In this document: positions 27,552 to 37,086 of the stretch, piece by piece
Numbering within the stretch: position 1 is the stretch's first letter
Layout of the letters: each line of letters starts with the position of its first letter
DNA from: Pseudomonadota bacterium
GTDB taxonomy: Bacteria; Pseudomonadota; Alphaproteobacteria; Rhodobacterales; Rhodobacteraceae
Assembly: GCA_963205075.1 (NCBI GenBank)
Contig: CAUJIU010000050.1
Coordinates: 1 to 64,000, forward strand
Direction of reading: 5' to 3'
DNA: 64,000 nt
The notes under the pieces: model-generated
What the model was told of the DNA's origin: nothing
Databases searched by the model: none
Seen by the model: the letters and a program-made list of their open reading frames with translations, nothing else
Made by a program: the position numbers and the translations under genes

Positions 27552-28715
27552 ATGTTCACCACGGCGATGCGGTTCGATCTGGGCGAGGATGTCAACGCTT
27601 TGCGCGACATGGTGCATGGCTGGGCGCAGGAGCGGGTCAAGCCGCTGGCGGCCGAGGTGGACCGCAACAACGATTTCCCCGCGCCATTGTGGAAAGAGAT
27701 GGGCGATCTGGGGCTGCTGGGCATCACCGTGCCTGAAGAATACGGCGGCTCCGACATGGGCTATCTGGCGCATGTGGTGGCCATCGAGGAAATCGCGCGG
27801 GCCTCGGCCTCGGTCTCCTTGTCCTACGGCGCGCATTCCAATCTCTGCGTCAACCAGATCCGGCTCAACGGCACCGAGGCGCAAAAGCGCGCCTACCTGC
27901 CGGGGCTGGTCGCGGGCACCAGTGTCGGCGCGCTGGCCATGTCGGAGGCCGGGGCGGGGTCGGACGTGGTCTCGATGCGGCTGCGCGCGGTGCGCCACAA
28001 CGACCATTACCGCCTGACCGGCACCAAGTACTGGATCACCAATGGCCCCGATGCCGATACGCTGGTGGTCTATGCCAAGACCGACCCCGAGGCCGGATCG
28101 AAGGGCATCACCGCCTTTCTGGTGGAAAAGACCATGAAAGGCTTCTCCACCAGCCCGCATTTCGACAAGCTGGGGATGCGCGGATCCAACACCGCCGAGC
28201 TGATCTTCGACGATGTCGAGGTGCCGTTCGAGAACGTGCTGGGCGATGAGGGCAAGGGCGTCCGCGTGCTGATGTCGGGGCTCGATTACGAACGGGTGGT
28301 GCTGTCGGGCATCGGCACCGGCATCATTGCCGCCTGCCTCGATGAGGTCATGCCCTACCTGGCCAGCCGCCGGCAGTTCGGGCGGCCGATCGGGGATTTC
28401 CAGCTGATGCAGGGCAAGATCGCCGACATGTACACGGCGCTGAACTCGGCCCGGGCCTATATCTACGAGGTGGCGCGCGCCTGCGACAAGGGCACCGTCA
28501 CCCGCGCCGATGCGGCGGCCTGCGTGCTCTATTCCAGCGAGCAGGCGATGGTGCAGGCGCATCAGGCGGTGCAGGCGATGGGTGGCGCGGGCTTCATGGC
28601 CGACGCTCCGGTCGCCCGGCTGTTCCGCGACGCCAAGCTGATGGAGATCGGGGCCGGCACCAGCGAGATCCGGCGGATGCTGATCGGGCGCGAGCTGATG
28701 GGAATGATGTCGTGA
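27552..28715 (+). CDS. ivd: isovaleryl-CoA dehydrogenase
   Basis: 387 aa. An FAD-dependent acyl-CoA dehydrogenase that oxidises isovaleryl-CoA to 3-methylcrotonyl-CoA in leucine breakdown and passes electrons to [18 protein letters not shown] and [18 protein letters not shown] are the FAD and substrate segments; [11 protein letters not shown] has the catalytic glutamate E247 in the internal position typical of isovaleryl-CoA dehydrogenases rather than near the C terminus. The ATG at 27552, with GGAG upstream, is the start; the longer frame would run through the operator. It is first in the operon and overlaps the next gene by four bases. Confidence 0.94.
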   Translation: MFTTAMRFDLGEDVNALRDMVHGWAQERVKPLAAEVDRNNDFPAPLWKEMGDLGLLGITVPEEYGGSDMGYLAHVVAIEEIARASASVSLSYGAHSNLCVNQIRLNGTEAQKRAYLPGLVAGTSVGALAMSEAGAGSDVVSMRLRAVRHNDHYRLTGTKYWITNGPDADTLVVYAKTDPEAGSKGITAFLVEKTMKGFSTSPHFDKLGMRGSNTAELIFDDVEVPFENVLGDEGKGVRVLMSGLDYERVVLSGIGTGIIAACLDEVMPYLASRRQFGRPIGDFQLMQGKIADMYTALNSARAYIYEVARACDKGTVTRADAAACVLYSSEQAMVQAHQAVQAMGGAGFMADAPVARLFRDAKLMEIGAGTSEIRRMLIGRELMGMMS

Positions 28716-30313
28716 AGCTGACCAGCGGCTACCGCGCCTCGGACGAGGGAAAAGCCTTTCGCGAGCAGCATTTGGCGGCCATTGCTCAGGCAACTGACGC
28801 CGCGCGGCTGGCGGCCCTTGGCGGCGGCGAGGGGCCGCGCGCGCGCCACGCTGGGCGCGGCAAGATGCTGCCGCGCGACCGGGTGGCGGGGCTCCTGGAC
28901 CCCGGCTCGCCCTTCCTCGAGATCGGGGCGACGGCGGCGCATGGCATGTATGACGGTGACGCGCCCGGTGCGGGGCTGATCGCCGGGGTGGGCCGGGTGC
29001 ACGGGCGCGACGTGATGGTGGTGTGCAACGACGCCACGGTGAAGGGCGGCACCTATTACCCGATGACGGTCAAGAAGCACCTGCGCGCGCAGGAGATCGC
29101 CGCCCAGTGCCACCTGCCTTGCGTCTATCTGGTCGATTCGGGCGGCGCCAACCTGCCCAACCAGGACGAGGTTTTTCCCGACCGCGACCATTTCGGCCGC
29201 ATCTTCTACAATCAGGCCATCCTGTCGGCGGCGGGGCTGGCGCAGATCGCGGTGGTGATGGGGTCCTGCACCGCCGGCGGCGCCTATGTGCCGGCGATGG
29301 CCGATGTCTCGATCATCGTGCGCGACCAGGGGACGATCTTTCTGGCCGGCCCGCCGCTGGTCAAGGCCGCCACCGGCGAGGTGGTCAGTGCCGAGGATCT
29401 GGGCGGTGGCGACGTGCATACCCGCCTGTCCGGCGTGGCCGACTATCTGGCCGAGGACGATGCCCATGCGCTGGCGCTGGCGCGGCGGGCGCTAGCGTCA
29501 ACGTCGCGCTCCAACGCATTGACCTTGCAGCGGGAAATGCCTGAACCTCCCGCCTATGACCCGGAGGATCTGCTCTCCATCGTGCCGACGGACCTGCGCA
29601 AGGGCTACGACATCCGCGAGGTCATTGCCCGCATCACCGACGGCTCGCGCCTTGACGAGTTCAAGGCCCGCTTCGGCGACACACTGGTCACCGGCTTTGC
29701 CCATATCGACGGCTGGCCGGTCGGGATCATCGCCAATAACGGGGTGCTGTTCTCGGAGGCCGCGCAAAAGGGCGCGCATTTCGTGGAGCTGTGCAGTCAG
29801 CGCCGCATCCCGTTGATATTCCTGCAAAACATCACCGGTTTCATGGTGGGGCGCAAATATGAGAACGAGGGCATCGCCCGGCACGGCGCCAAGCTGGTCA
29901 CTGCGGTGGCCACAACCGCGGTGCCCAAGATCACCATGGTGGTCGGCGGATCGTTCGGTGCGGGAAACTATGGCATGAGCGGAAGGGCTTACAGCCCGAA
30001 CTTCATGTGGTCTTGGCCTGCCTCCCGCATCTCGGTGATGGGCGGCGAACAGGCGGCCGGCGTGCTCGCCACCGTCCGGCGCGATGCCCTGGCGCGGGCG
30101 GGCAAGGAGTGGTCGGAGGCCGACGAGGCCGAGTTCAAACGCCCGACCATCGAGATGTTCGAGCGCCAGTCGCACCCGCTCTATGCCTCCGCCCGGCTCT
30201 GGGACGACGGCATCGTCGATCCGCGCAAATCGCGCGAGGTGCTGGCCCTGTCGCTGGCCGCCAGCCTCAACGCGCCCATTCCGGAGACACGCTTCGGCGT
30301 GTTCCGCATGTGA
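28712..30313 (+). CDS. 3-methylcrotonyl-CoA carboxylase, beta (carboxyltransferase) subunit
   Basis: 533 aa, GTG start overlapping the ivd stop (GTGA). It transfers CO2 from carboxybiotin to 3-methylcrotonyl-CoA giving 3-methylglutaconyl-CoA. Both crotonase-fold halves are present: [39 protein letters not shown] and [14 protein letters not shown] in the N half; [35 protein letters not shown] and [18 protein letters not shown] in the C half, all typical of methylcrotonyl rather than propionyl carboxylases. It works with the biotin-carrying alpha subunit encoded at 30735, an ASCH gene lying between. Confidence 0.95.
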   Translation: MKLTSGYRASDEGKAFREQHLAAIAQATDAARLAALGGGEGPRARHAGRGKMLPRDRVAGLLDPGSPFLEIGATAAHGMYDGDAPGAGLIAGVGRVHGRDVMVVCNDATVKGGTYYPMTVKKHLRAQEIAAQCHLPCVYLVDSGGANLPNQDEVFPDRDHFGRIFYNQAILSAAGLAQIAVVMGSCTAGGAYVPAMADVSIIVRDQGTIFLAGPPLVKAATGEVVSAEDLGGGDVHTRLSGVADYLAEDDAHALALARRALASTSRSNALTLQREMPEPPAYDPEDLLSIVPTDLRKGYDIREVIARITDGSRLDEFKARFGDTLVTGFAHIDGWPVGIIANNGVLFSEAAQKGAHFVELCSQRRIPLIFLQNITGFMVGRKYENEGIARHGAKLVTAVATTAVPKITMVVGGSFGAGNYGMSGRAYSPNFMWSWPASRISVMGGEQAAGVLATVRRDALARAGKEWSEADEAEFKRPTIEMFERQSHPLYASARLWDDGIVDPRKSREVLALSLAASLNAPIPETRFGVFRM

Positions 30314-30735
30314 GCGTTCACATGCAGATAGGCCACGATCTGGACCGGCGCTTTCCCGGCCATGGAACCTTTACCTTCGGCGACAGCGCGGCCCTGTCCG
30401 GCCGCTTGCTGGCCCTGGTGCGCTCGGGCGCCAAGACCGCCACCTGCGACGCGCTGCGCAACGCGCTTCTGGCAGGCGAGGACATGCCGCGCCTGGGCGG
30501 CTACGATGTGGTGCTCGACTGGTCGGGCGTTCCGGCGCTCGTGGTGCAGACCACCGAAGTCACGGTCCTGCGGTTTTGCGATGTCGAGGCCGATTTCGCG
30601 CTGGCCGAGGGCGAGAATGACAGCCTGCAGGGCTGGCGCGACGACCACCGCGCCTATTTCGAGCGCAACGGCGGCTGGTCGCCCGAGATGGAACTGGTCT
30701 GCGAGCGGTTCAAACTGATCGAGGATCTGGCCTGA
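30310..30735 (+). CDS. ASCH-domain protein
   Basis: 141 aa from GTG at 30310, which overlaps the preceding stop; an ATG four codons later (30322) is the alternative. The sequence has the ASCH layout: [18 protein letters not shown], the conserved [30 protein letters not shown], a strand [14 protein letters not shown] and [17 protein letters not shown] proteins have a PUA-like beta-barrel thought to bind RNA or nucleotides, and some hydrolyse N4-acetylcytidine. No link to leucine breakdown is known. Its stop overlaps the start of the alpha subunit gene (TGATG), so it is translated as part of the operon. Confidence 0.85.
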   Translation: MSVHMQIGHDLDRRFPGHGTFTFGDSAALSGRLLALVRSGAKTATCDALRNALLAGEDMPRLGGYDVVLDWSGVPALVVQTTEVTVLRFCDVEADFALAEGENDSLQGWRDDHRAYFERNGGWSPEMELVCERFKLIEDLA

Positions 30736-32669
30736 TGTTCAAGACCATCCTGATTGCCAATCGTGGCGAGATCGCCGTCCGGGTCATCCGCACCGCGCGT
30801 GCCATGGGCATCCGCAGCGTGGCGGTGCATTCCGATGCCGATGCGGGCGCCATGCATGTCCGGCTGGCCGATCACGCGGTGCGGATCGGTCCGGCGCCGG
30901 TGGCGGAAAGCTATCTCGACGGCGCGGCGATCATCGCGGCGGCGAAATCGACGGGCGCCGAGGCGATCCATCCGGGCTACGGCTTCCTGTCCGAGAATCC
31001 CGATTTCGTCGAGGCGGTGGCGGCGGCCGGGCTGTCCTTCATCGGCCCGTCGGCCGAGGCGATCCGGGCCATGGGTCTCAAGGGCGCGGCCAAGGCGCTG
31101 ATGAGCGCCGCCGGGGTGCCGGTGGTGCCGGGCTATCACGGCGAGGATCAGGACCCGCAGCTGTTGCAGGCCGAGGCCGGCCGCATCGGCTATCCGGTGC
31201 TGGTCAAGGCGGTGGCGGGCGGCGGCGGCAAGGGCATGCGGCTGGACGCAAACGCCGAAGGCTTTGCCGAGGCGCAGGCCAGCGCGCGGGCCGAGGCGCG
31301 CACCGCCTTTGGCAATGACGCGGTGCTGATCGAGAAATTCGTGCAGAATCCGCGCCATATCGAGGTGCAGGTCTTTGGCGACGGCACAAGCGCCCTGCAT
31401 CTGTTCGAGCGGGACTGCTCGCTCCAGCGCCGCCACCAGAAGGTGATCGAGGAGGCCCCCGCGCCGGGCATGACGGCGAAGATGCGCGAGGCGATGGGCG
31501 CCGCCGCGGTGCGCGCGGCCGAGGCCATCGGCTACAAGGGCGCGGGCACGGTGGAGTTCATCGTCGATGGCTCGGACGGTCTGCGGCCGGACCGGTTCTG
31601 GTTCATGGAGATGAACACGCGGTTGCAGGTCGAGCACCCGGTGACCGAGGCCATCACCGGCATCGATCTGGTCGAATGGCAGCTGCGCGTGGCGGCGGGC
31701 GAGCCATTGCCGGCGCGGCAGGATGACCTGCGCATCAACGGCCACGCCTTCGAGGCGCGGCTCTATGCCGAGGACGTGCCGGCGGGCTTCCTGCCCGCCA
31801 CCGGGCAGGTGACGCATCTGGCCTTTGGCGCGGGCGCGCGCGCCGATACCGGGGTGGCGGCGGGCGATGCCGTCTCGCCCTGGTATGACCCGATGATCGC
31901 CAAGATCATCGTCCACGGCGCCGACCGGGCCGGGGCGTTGCAAAAGCTGGCGCTTGCGCTGGCCGGCACCGGGATTGCCGGGGTAACCACCAACCGCAGT
32001 TTTCTGGCCCGGCTGGCGGCGCATCCCGGCCTGGTCTCGGGCCGGGTCGATACCGGGCTGATCGGCCGCGACCTTGCAGCCTTGGCGGCCCCGGTCGCGG
32101 TCACGCCGCCGATGGTGGCTCAGGCGGCGCTGATGGCGGCGGGGCTCGATGCGGGCGGCGACGCCGCGCGGGGATTTGCGCTCTGGCAGCCGCTGAACTG
32201 GGCGGTGGAGTTGCTTTGGGACAGCGGCGAGGCGCGGGTCCTGCTCACGCCGACGGGGCCGGACAGCGTTGATCTGGGCTTCGGCGAGAGGGTGGTTCAG
32301 GCCCGGCGGCGGGCCGGGCACTGGCGCTTCGACGGGGCGGCGGCAGAGCCTGCGCATGGTCTCGGGCGGGTGGTCACGCTGCTTGGCAGCGGCGTGCGAT
32401 TCGTCAGCGCCGATCCGCTGGACCGCGAAAGCATTGGCCATTCCACCGGCGACCAGATCCGGGCGCCGATGCCCGGCCTGGTGCGCGAGGTGGCCGCGCA
32501 GGCCGGGCAGAAGGTGACCGCGGGCCAGCGGCTGGTGGTGCTGGAAGCGATGAAGATGGAGCATGTCCTGCGCGCCCCGCGCGATGGGGTGGTGGCCCTG
32601 ACTTCGGTCAGCGCAGGCGATCAGGTCGAGGCCGGCGACGTGGTGCTGGAACTGGAGGCCGGGGCATGA
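30735..32669 (+). CDS. 3-methylcrotonyl-CoA carboxylase, alpha (biotin) subunit
   Basis: 644 aa. The biotin carboxylase part (1 to about 450) begins KTILIANRGEIAVRVIRTA and has KAVAGGGGKGMRLD for ATP binding, FVQNPRHIEVQVFGD and MNTRLQVEHPVTE. The C-terminal biotinyl domain has VLEAMKMEHVL with the biotinylated lysine K607. The order BC-BT with the carboxyltransferase on a separate subunit fits methylcrotonyl-CoA carboxylase. Biotin must be attached by a ligase such as the BirA encoded at 54799. The stop is followed 46 bases later by HMG-CoA lyase. Confidence 0.95.
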   Translation: MFKTILIANRGEIAVRVIRTARAMGIRSVAVHSDADAGAMHVRLADHAVRIGPAPVAESYLDGAAIIAAAKSTGAEAIHPGYGFLSENPDFVEAVAAAGLSFIGPSAEAIRAMGLKGAAKALMSAAGVPVVPGYHGEDQDPQLLQAEAGRIGYPVLVKAVAGGGGKGMRLDANAEGFAEAQASARAEARTAFGNDAVLIEKFVQNPRHIEVQVFGDGTSALHLFERDCSLQRRHQKVIEEAPAPGMTAKMREAMGAAAVRAAEAIGYKGAGTVEFIVDGSDGLRPDRFWFMEMNTRLQVEHPVTEAITGIDLVEWQLRVAAGEPLPARQDDLRINGHAFEARLYAEDVPAGFLPATGQVTHLAFGAGARADTGVAAGDAVSPWYDPMIAKIIVHGADRAGALQKLALALAGTGIAGVTTNRSFLARLAAHPGLVSGRVDTGLIGRDLAALAAPVAVTPPMVAQAALMAAGLDAGGDAARGFALWQPLNWAVELLWDSGEARVLLTPTGPDSVDLGFGERVVQARRRAGHWRFDGAAAEPAHGLGRVVTLLGSGVRFVSADPLDRESIGHSTGDQIRAPMPGLVREVAAQAGQKVTAGQRLVVLEAMKMEHVLRAPRDGVVALTSVSAGDQVEAGDVVLELEAGA

Positions 32670-32683
32670 GCGGCAACCAAGGC

Positions 32684-32705
32684 AGGTATTTGGGCCAAAA
32701 TGAAG
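32684..32705 (+). repeat. dispersed TATTTGGGCCAAAA element, copy C
   Basis: AGGTATTTGGGCCAAAA plus TGAAG differs from copies A and B at one base. It lies between the carboxylase alpha and HMG-CoA lyase genes; its right end (GAAGGGCGG) provides the only ribosome-site-like sequence before the GTG at 32716. Confidence 0.7.
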
Positions 32706-32715
32706 GGCGGACGCA

Positions 32716-33591
32716 GTGAAAGAGGCTGTGCGCATTCACGAGGTCGGGCCGCGCGACGGCTTGCAGAACGAACCGGGCGTGATCGCGCTGGCTGACAAGA
32801 TGGCGTTGATCGACCTGCTGTCGGGTGCGGGGCTGGCCGAGGTCGAGATCGGCTCTTTCGTCAATCCGCGCCGGGTGCCGCAGATGGCCGACACCGCCGC
32901 CGTCATGGCCGGGATCAGGCGCGACCGCGACTGCGACCTGACGGTGCTGGTCCCGAACATGCAGGGCTGGCGAGATTTCCGGCTGGCGGCGGCGGCGGCC
33001 CCGGCGGCGCGCTACCGGGTGGCGGTGTTCATATCGGCCTCGGAAGGGTTCTCGCGCGCCAATCTCAATTGCTCGGTGGCCGAATCGCTCACGCGGCTGG
33101 CGCCGGTGGTGGCGGCGGCGCAGGCGGCGGGGGTGGCGCTGCGCGGCTATGTCTCCTGCGTGACCGACTGCCCGTTCGACGGCCCCGTGGCCCCCGAGGC
33201 GGTGGCGCAGGCGGTGGCGGCCCTGCGGGCGCTGGCGCCGATGCCGGTGTCGCTGGGCGACACCATCGGCAAGGGGCGGCCCAAGACGGTGGCGGCCATG
33301 CTGGCACGGGTGCTGGAGGTGGCGCCGGCGCGCGAACTGGCGGGGCATTTCCACGATACGGGGGGCTGGGCGCTGGCCAATGTCGAGGCGGCGCTGGATC
33401 TGGGTCTGCGCGATTTCGACAGCGCGGTCGGCGGGCTGGGCGGCTGTCCCTTTGCCCCCGGCGCGCCCGGCAATCTGGCGACCGAGGCGCTGATCGCGCG
33501 GATGGCGGCGCTTGGCCTTGAAACTGGCGCCGACCATGACAGGATCGCCCTTGCGGCCGAACTGGCGCGGAACATGCGGGGGGCGGCATGA
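32716..33591 (+). CDS. hydroxymethylglutaryl-CoA lyase
   Basis: 291 aa. It splits HMG-CoA to acetoacetate and acetyl-CoA, the last step of leucine degradation. The TIM-barrel motifs are HEVGPRDGLQNE near the start, EIGSFVNPRRVPQMAD, the metal-binding HFHDTGGW and GGCPFAPGAPGNLATE with the active-site cysteine. GTG at 32716 is the start; a second GTG at 32728 is too close to AGAGG. It overlaps the hydratase gene by four bases (ATGA). Confidence 0.95.
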   Translation: MKEAVRIHEVGPRDGLQNEPGVIALADKMALIDLLSGAGLAEVEIGSFVNPRRVPQMADTAAVMAGIRRDRDCDLTVLVPNMQGWRDFRLAAAAAPAARYRVAVFISASEGFSRANLNCSVAESLTRLAPVVAAAQAAGVALRGYVSCVTDCPFDGPVAPEAVAQAVAALRALAPMPVSLGDTIGKGRPKTVAAMLARVLEVAPARELAGHFHDTGGWALANVEAALDLGLRDFDSAVGGLGGCPFAPGAPGNLATEALIARMAALGLETGADHDRIALAAELARNMRGAA

Positions 33592-34376
33592 GCTACACCA
33601 CCATCAGGCTGGAGCGCGACGGGTGCGGCGTGGCGAGGCTGACGCTCGACCGGGCCGAGAAGCACAACGCGCTGTCGGGCCAGATGATCGGCGAGCTGAC
33701 CGAGGCGGCGGCCGAGCTTGCCGCTGACGCCACCGTGCGCGTAGTGGTGCTGACCGGGGCGGGGGCGAGTTTCTGTGCCGGGGGCGATCTGGGCTGGATG
33801 CGCGACCAGATGGCCGCGAGCCCACAGGAGCGGGGCCGCGAGGCGCGGCGGCTGGCCGGGATGTTGGGTGCGCTCAACACCCTGCCCAAGCCCCTGATCG
33901 GGCGGGTGCAGGGCAGCGCCTTTGGCGGCGGCATCGGGCTGGCCTGCGTCTGCGACGTGGCATTCGGGGTGCAGGGGGCCAGCTTCGGGCTGACCGAGAC
34001 CCGGCTGGGGCTGATCCCGGCCACCATCGGTCCTTACGTGCTGGCGCGGATGGGCGAGGCGATGGCGCGCCGCGTGTTCATGTCGTCGCGGCGGTTCGAG
34101 GCGGACGAGGCGGTGACGCTCGGCATCATCGCCCGGGCCGTGGCGCCCGACGCGCTCGATGCCCTGGTCGAGCGCGAGATTGCCGCCTATCTGGCCTGCG
34201 CGCCGGGGGCGGTGGCCGAGGCCAAGGCGCTGGCGCGGACCTGCGGGCCGGTGATCGACGCCGATCTGGTGGCCGCCAGCGTATTGGCGCTGATCGCGCG
34301 CTGGCAGAGCGAGGAGGCGGCGGAAGGCACCTCGGCCTTCTTCGAGCGGCGCCGGCCGTCATGGGACCGATCCTAG
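33588..34376 (+). CDS. methylglutaconyl-CoA hydratase (enoyl-CoA hydratase family)
   Basis: 262 aa. It hydrates 3-methylglutaconyl-CoA to HMG-CoA, closing the path between the carboxylase and the lyase. The crotonase motifs are LDRAEKHNALSGQMI, TGAGASFCAGGDLGWM (oxyanion hole) and GSAFGGGIGLACVCDVAFG, with TETRLGLIPATIGPYV after. General enoyl-CoA hydratases look alike; the specific function follows from the operon. It is the last gene: the convergent ppk2 stop is 11 bases away, and both stops sit in copies of CCTAGGG (34372-34391). Confidence 0.9.
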   Translation: MSYTTIRLERDGCGVARLTLDRAEKHNALSGQMIGELTEAAAELAADATVRVVVLTGAGASFCAGGDLGWMRDQMAASPQERGREARRLAGMLGALNTLPKPLIGRVQGSAFGGGIGLACVCDVAFGVQGASFGLTETRLGLIPATIGPYVLARMGEAMARRVFMSSRRFEADEAVTLGIIARAVAPDALDALVEREIAAYLACAPGAVAEAKALARTCGPVIDADLVAASVLALIARWQSEEAAEGTSAFFERRRPSWDRS

Positions 34377-34386
34377 GGCACAGGTC

Positions 34387-35286
34387 CTAGGGCGCGGGGT
34401 CGGGGTCGCGCGGCTTGCGGGTTTCGGGATGCAGGGAGGCGTCGAGGATGTGGTCGGCGCGGTGGATCACGTGGCTTGCCGAGCCCACCAGCAGCGGGTC
34501 GGGCCGGGTGACGACGCGCCGGTCCTTGCCGGGATAGTCGAGACTGCTGAGAAAATGGCGCATGCAGTTGAGGCGGGCGCGTTTCTTGTCGTCGGACTTG
34601 ATGATGGTCCAGGGGGCATCGGCGGTATCGGTGTAGAAGAACATCGCCTCCTTGGCCTCGGTATAGTCGTCCCATTTGGTCAGGCTCGCCTTGTCGATGG
34701 GCGACAGTTTCCAGCGCTTGAGCGGATCGTTTTCGCGGCTGGCAAAGCGGGCCAGCTGTTCGTCGCGCGTTACCGAGAACCAGTATTTGTAGAGCCGGAT
34801 GCCGGAACGGGTCAGCATGCGCTCGATTTCCGGGGTCTGGCGCATGAATTCGAGATAGTCGCCCGGCTGGCAGAAGCCCATGACCCGCTCCACCCCGGCG
34901 CGGTTGTACCAGGACCGGTCGTAGAGCACGATTTCGCCCGAGGTCGGCAGGTGCTCGATGTAGCGCTGGAAGAACCACTGCCCGCGCTCTGTCTCGGACG
35001 GCTTGTTGAGCGCGACCACGCGGGCGCCGCGCGGGTTGAGATGCTCGGTGAAGCGCTTGATGGTGCCGCCCTTGCCGGCCGCGTCGCGACCCTCGAACAG
35101 CAGGACGAACTTCTCGCCCGTTTCCTGCGCCCAGAGCTGGACCTTGAGCAATTCGGTTTGCAGCGCGGCCTTCTGGCGGTCGTAGCTGCGGCGGCTCAGG
35201 CGATCCGCATAGGGATAGGCCGCCGAGTCGAATCCGGCCGGGCCATTGGCGGCATTGGCGTCAACGGCGGTTGGTAGGTCTGACAT
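34387..35286 (-). CDS. ppk2: polyphosphate kinase 2
   Basis: 299 aa. PPK2 enzymes use polyphosphate to phosphorylate nucleoside diphosphates (or the reverse). Walker A EGRDAAGKGG (65-74), the lid segment KRFTEHLNPRGARVVAL and Walker B with VLYDRSWYNRAGVERVM (120-136) are clear, as are the end motifs KWDDYTEAKEAMF and DKKRARLNCMRHFL. Single-domain length fits class I. The start at 35286 has GGGGGGA upstream. It stands alone between two operons in a tail-to-tail position with the liu-type operon and head-to-head with nuoA. Confidence 0.93.
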   Translation of the reverse strand: MSDLPTAVDANAANGPAGFDSAAYPYADRLSRRSYDRQKAALQTELLKVQLWAQETGEKFVLLFEGRDAAGKGGTIKRFTEHLNPRGARVVALNKPSETERGQWFFQRYIEHLPTSGEIVLYDRSWYNRAGVERVMGFCQPGDYLEFMRQTPEIERMLTRSGIRLYKYWFSVTRDEQLARFASRENDPLKRWKLSPIDKASLTKWDDYTEAKEAMFFYTDTADAPWTIIKSDDKKRARLNCMRHFLSSLDYPGKDRRVVTRPDPLLVGSASHVIHRADHILDASLHPETRKPRDPDPAP

Positions 35287-35408
35287 GGATCCCCCCTCAT
35301 GCGGCACCTGGCCAAGGCTAGCCGGGAGTTGCGCGTCCTGCCATGGCCCATCTCGTCGGGCAGGGGAGCGAAAAGGGGGGGCTCCGCCCCCGGCCTGCGG
35401 CCTCCCCC

Positions 35409-35431
35409 GGGATATTTGGGGCCAAAAGAAG
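35409..35431 (+). repeat. dispersed TATTTGGGGCCAAAA element, copy D with GC-rich flank
   Basis: GGGATATTTGGGGCCAAAA plus GAAG follows a hairpin-forming GGGGGGCTCCGCCCCC (35374-35391). It lies in the 286-bp region between divergent ppk2 and nuoA. Confidence 0.65.
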
Positions 35432-35496
35432 CGCGATGCGGTCCATGGCGGCGCCGGTGCGCGACGATTTTGCCGCAGTTGGTGATGCACCCTTGG

Positions 35497-35525
35497 TTGA
35501 CCCTGTCGGGGGGCAAGGGTAAGCG
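35497..35525 (+). promoter_or_regulatory. possible promoter of the nuo operon
   Basis: TTGACC (35497-35502) followed after 17 bases by TAAGCG (35520-35525) lies 48 bases before the nuoA start. The -35 match is good and the -10 weak, so this is a tentative call; the rest of 35287-35572 holds repeat copy D and no gene. Confidence 0.3.
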
Positions 35526-35572
35526 TTTGTCAGCAAAACGCCGCGCCCGCGCGCTGCCGGAAGGAGTCACTC

Positions 35573-35938
35573 TTGGAAGACCTGCTTCGGGAATACCTGC
35601 CCATCCTCATCTTTCTCGGTCTGGCCGTCGCGCTGGGCATCATCCTCATTCTCGCCGCGGCCATAATTGCCGTGCGCAATCCGGACCCCGAGAAAGTCAG
35701 CGCCTATGAATGCGGCTTCAACGCCTTCGATGACGCGCGCATGAAGTTCGACGTGCGTTTCTATCTGGTGTCGATCCTGTTCATCATCTTCGACCTGGAG
35801 GTGGCGTTCCTGTTTCCCTGGGCCGTGGCCTTCAAGGATGTCAGCCTTGTGGGCTTCTGGTCGATGATGGTGTTCCTGGGGATCCTGACCATCGGTTTTG
35901 CCTATGAATGGAAGAAGGGGGCGCTGGAATGGCAATAG
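35573..35938 (+). CDS. nuoA: NADH-quinone oxidoreductase subunit A
   Basis: 121 aa, TTG start six bases after AAGGAG. Three membrane helices; [20 protein letters not shown] in the first long loop is the family signature and includes the conserved cysteine near the quinone channel, followed by [11 protein letters not shown]. It belongs to the membrane arm of complex I at the junction with the peripheral arm. First gene of the operon; nuoB begins 10 bases before its end. Confidence 0.96.
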   Translation: MEDLLREYLPILIFLGLAVALGIILILAAAIIAVRNPDPEKVSAYECGFNAFDDARMKFDVRFYLVSILFIIFDLEVAFLFPWAVAFKDVSLVGFWSMMVFLGILTIGFAYEWKKGALEWQ

Positions 35939-36474
35939 CTCAGGGCATGCAGGCCGGCCCCAATACCGCCGGGCCGGACCGCGAGGTCACCACCCGCGCC
36001 ATCAATGCCGAGTTGCAGGACAAGGGCTTTCTGGTCACCTCGACCGCCGATATCGTCAACTGGGCCCGCACCGGCAGCCTGCACTGGATGACCTTTGGCC
36101 TGGCCTGCTGCGCGGTCGAGATGATGCATACCTCGATGCCGCGCTATGACCTCGAGCGGTTCGGTACCGCGCCGCGCGCCTCGCCGCGGCAGTCCGACCT
36201 GATGATCGTGGCCGGCACGCTGACCAACAAGATGGCCCCGGCGCTGCGCAAGGTCTATGACCAGATGCCCGAGCCGCGCTACGTGATCTCGATGGGGTCC
36301 TGCGCCAATGGCGGCGGCTATTATCACTACAGCTACTCGGTGGTGCGCGGCTGCGACCGGATCGTGCCGGTCGATATCTACGTGCCCGGCTGCCCGCCCA
36401 CGGCCGAGGCGCTGCTCTATGGAATCCTGCAGTTGCAGCGCAAGATCCGCCGCACCGGCACCATCGTCCGCTAG
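35929..36474 (+). CDS. nuoB: NADH-quinone oxidoreductase subunit B
   Basis: 181 aa. It carries cluster N2, the last 4Fe-4S before quinone: ligands C60 and C61 in [10 protein letters not shown]125 in [10 protein letters not shown] and C155 in YVPGCPP. The ATG at 35929 lies inside nuoA with GGGGG seven bases before; ATG at 35947 is possible. Peripheral arm, cytoplasmic side. Confidence 0.97.
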   Translation: MAIAQGMQAGPNTAGPDREVTTRAINAELQDKGFLVTSTADIVNWARTGSLHWMTFGLACCAVEMMHTSMPRYDLERFGTAPRASPRQSDLMIVAGTLTNKMAPALRKVYDQMPEPRYVISMGSCANGGGYYHYSYSVVRGCDRIVPVDIYVPGCPPTAEALLYGILQLQRKIRRTGTIVR

Positions 36475-36483
36475 GGAGACAGC

Positions 36484-37083
36484 ATGTCCGACGCACTCAA
36501 CGAACTGGGCGCAACGCTCGAACTCAAGCGCGCCGATTGCGTCCTGGGCTGGGCGGTCGCGTTCGGCGAACTCACCGTGGAGGTGGCGCCTGCCGGGCTG
36601 ACGCGCTTCGTGGACTTTCTCAAGGCCGATCCGTCGACCAGGTTCTCGACGCTGGTCGATATCACGGCCGTGGATCATCCGGGCCGCGCCAAGCGGTTCG
36701 ACGTGGTCTACCACCTCTTGTCGATGTACCAGAACCACCGCATCCGCCTGCGGGTGCAGGTGCGCGAAGACGAGGCGGTGCCCTCGATCATCGAGGTGCA
36801 TCCAAGTGCCAACTGGTTCGAGCGCGAAGTCTTCGACATGTTCGGGATCCTGTTCACCGGCCATCCCGACCTGCGCCGCATCCTGACGGATTACGGCTTT
36901 CGCGGCCATCCGCTGCGCAAGGATTTCCCGACCACCGGCTACACCGAGGTGCGCTATGACGAGGCGCTCAAGCGCGTGGTCTACGAGCCGGTGTCGCTGG
37001 TGCAGGAATACCGCCAGTTCGATTTCATGAGCCCCTGGGAAGGCGCGGAATACATCCTTCCCGGCGACGAGAAAAAGACCTGA
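36484..37083 (+). CDS. nuoC: NADH-quinone oxidoreductase subunit C
   Basis: 199 aa, separate from NuoD (not fused as in E. coli). [20 protein letters not shown], the signature [20 protein letters not shown] and [18 protein letters not shown] are family motifs; it ends with [20 protein letters not shown] 30-kDa-type subunit of the peripheral arm. The next gene, a sulfotransferase, starts three bases after its stop. Confidence 0.97.
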   Translation: MSDALNELGATLELKRADCVLGWAVAFGELTVEVAPAGLTRFVDFLKADPSTRFSTLVDITAVDHPGRAKRFDVVYHLLSMYQNHRIRLRVQVREDEAVPSIIEVHPSANWFEREVFDMFGILFTGHPDLRRILTDYGFRGHPLRKDFPTTGYTEVRYDEALKRVVYEPVSLVQEYRQFDFMSPWEGAEYILPGDEKKT

Positions 37084-37086
37084 AAC

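Noticed and set aside
30654..32735. Long minus-strand frames opposite the carboxylase alpha gene, and similar ones at 35902-38103, 41318-43615 and 49325-51748.
   Set aside because: Each mirrors well-supported sense genes with catalytic motifs; composition is that of codon-shadow protein.
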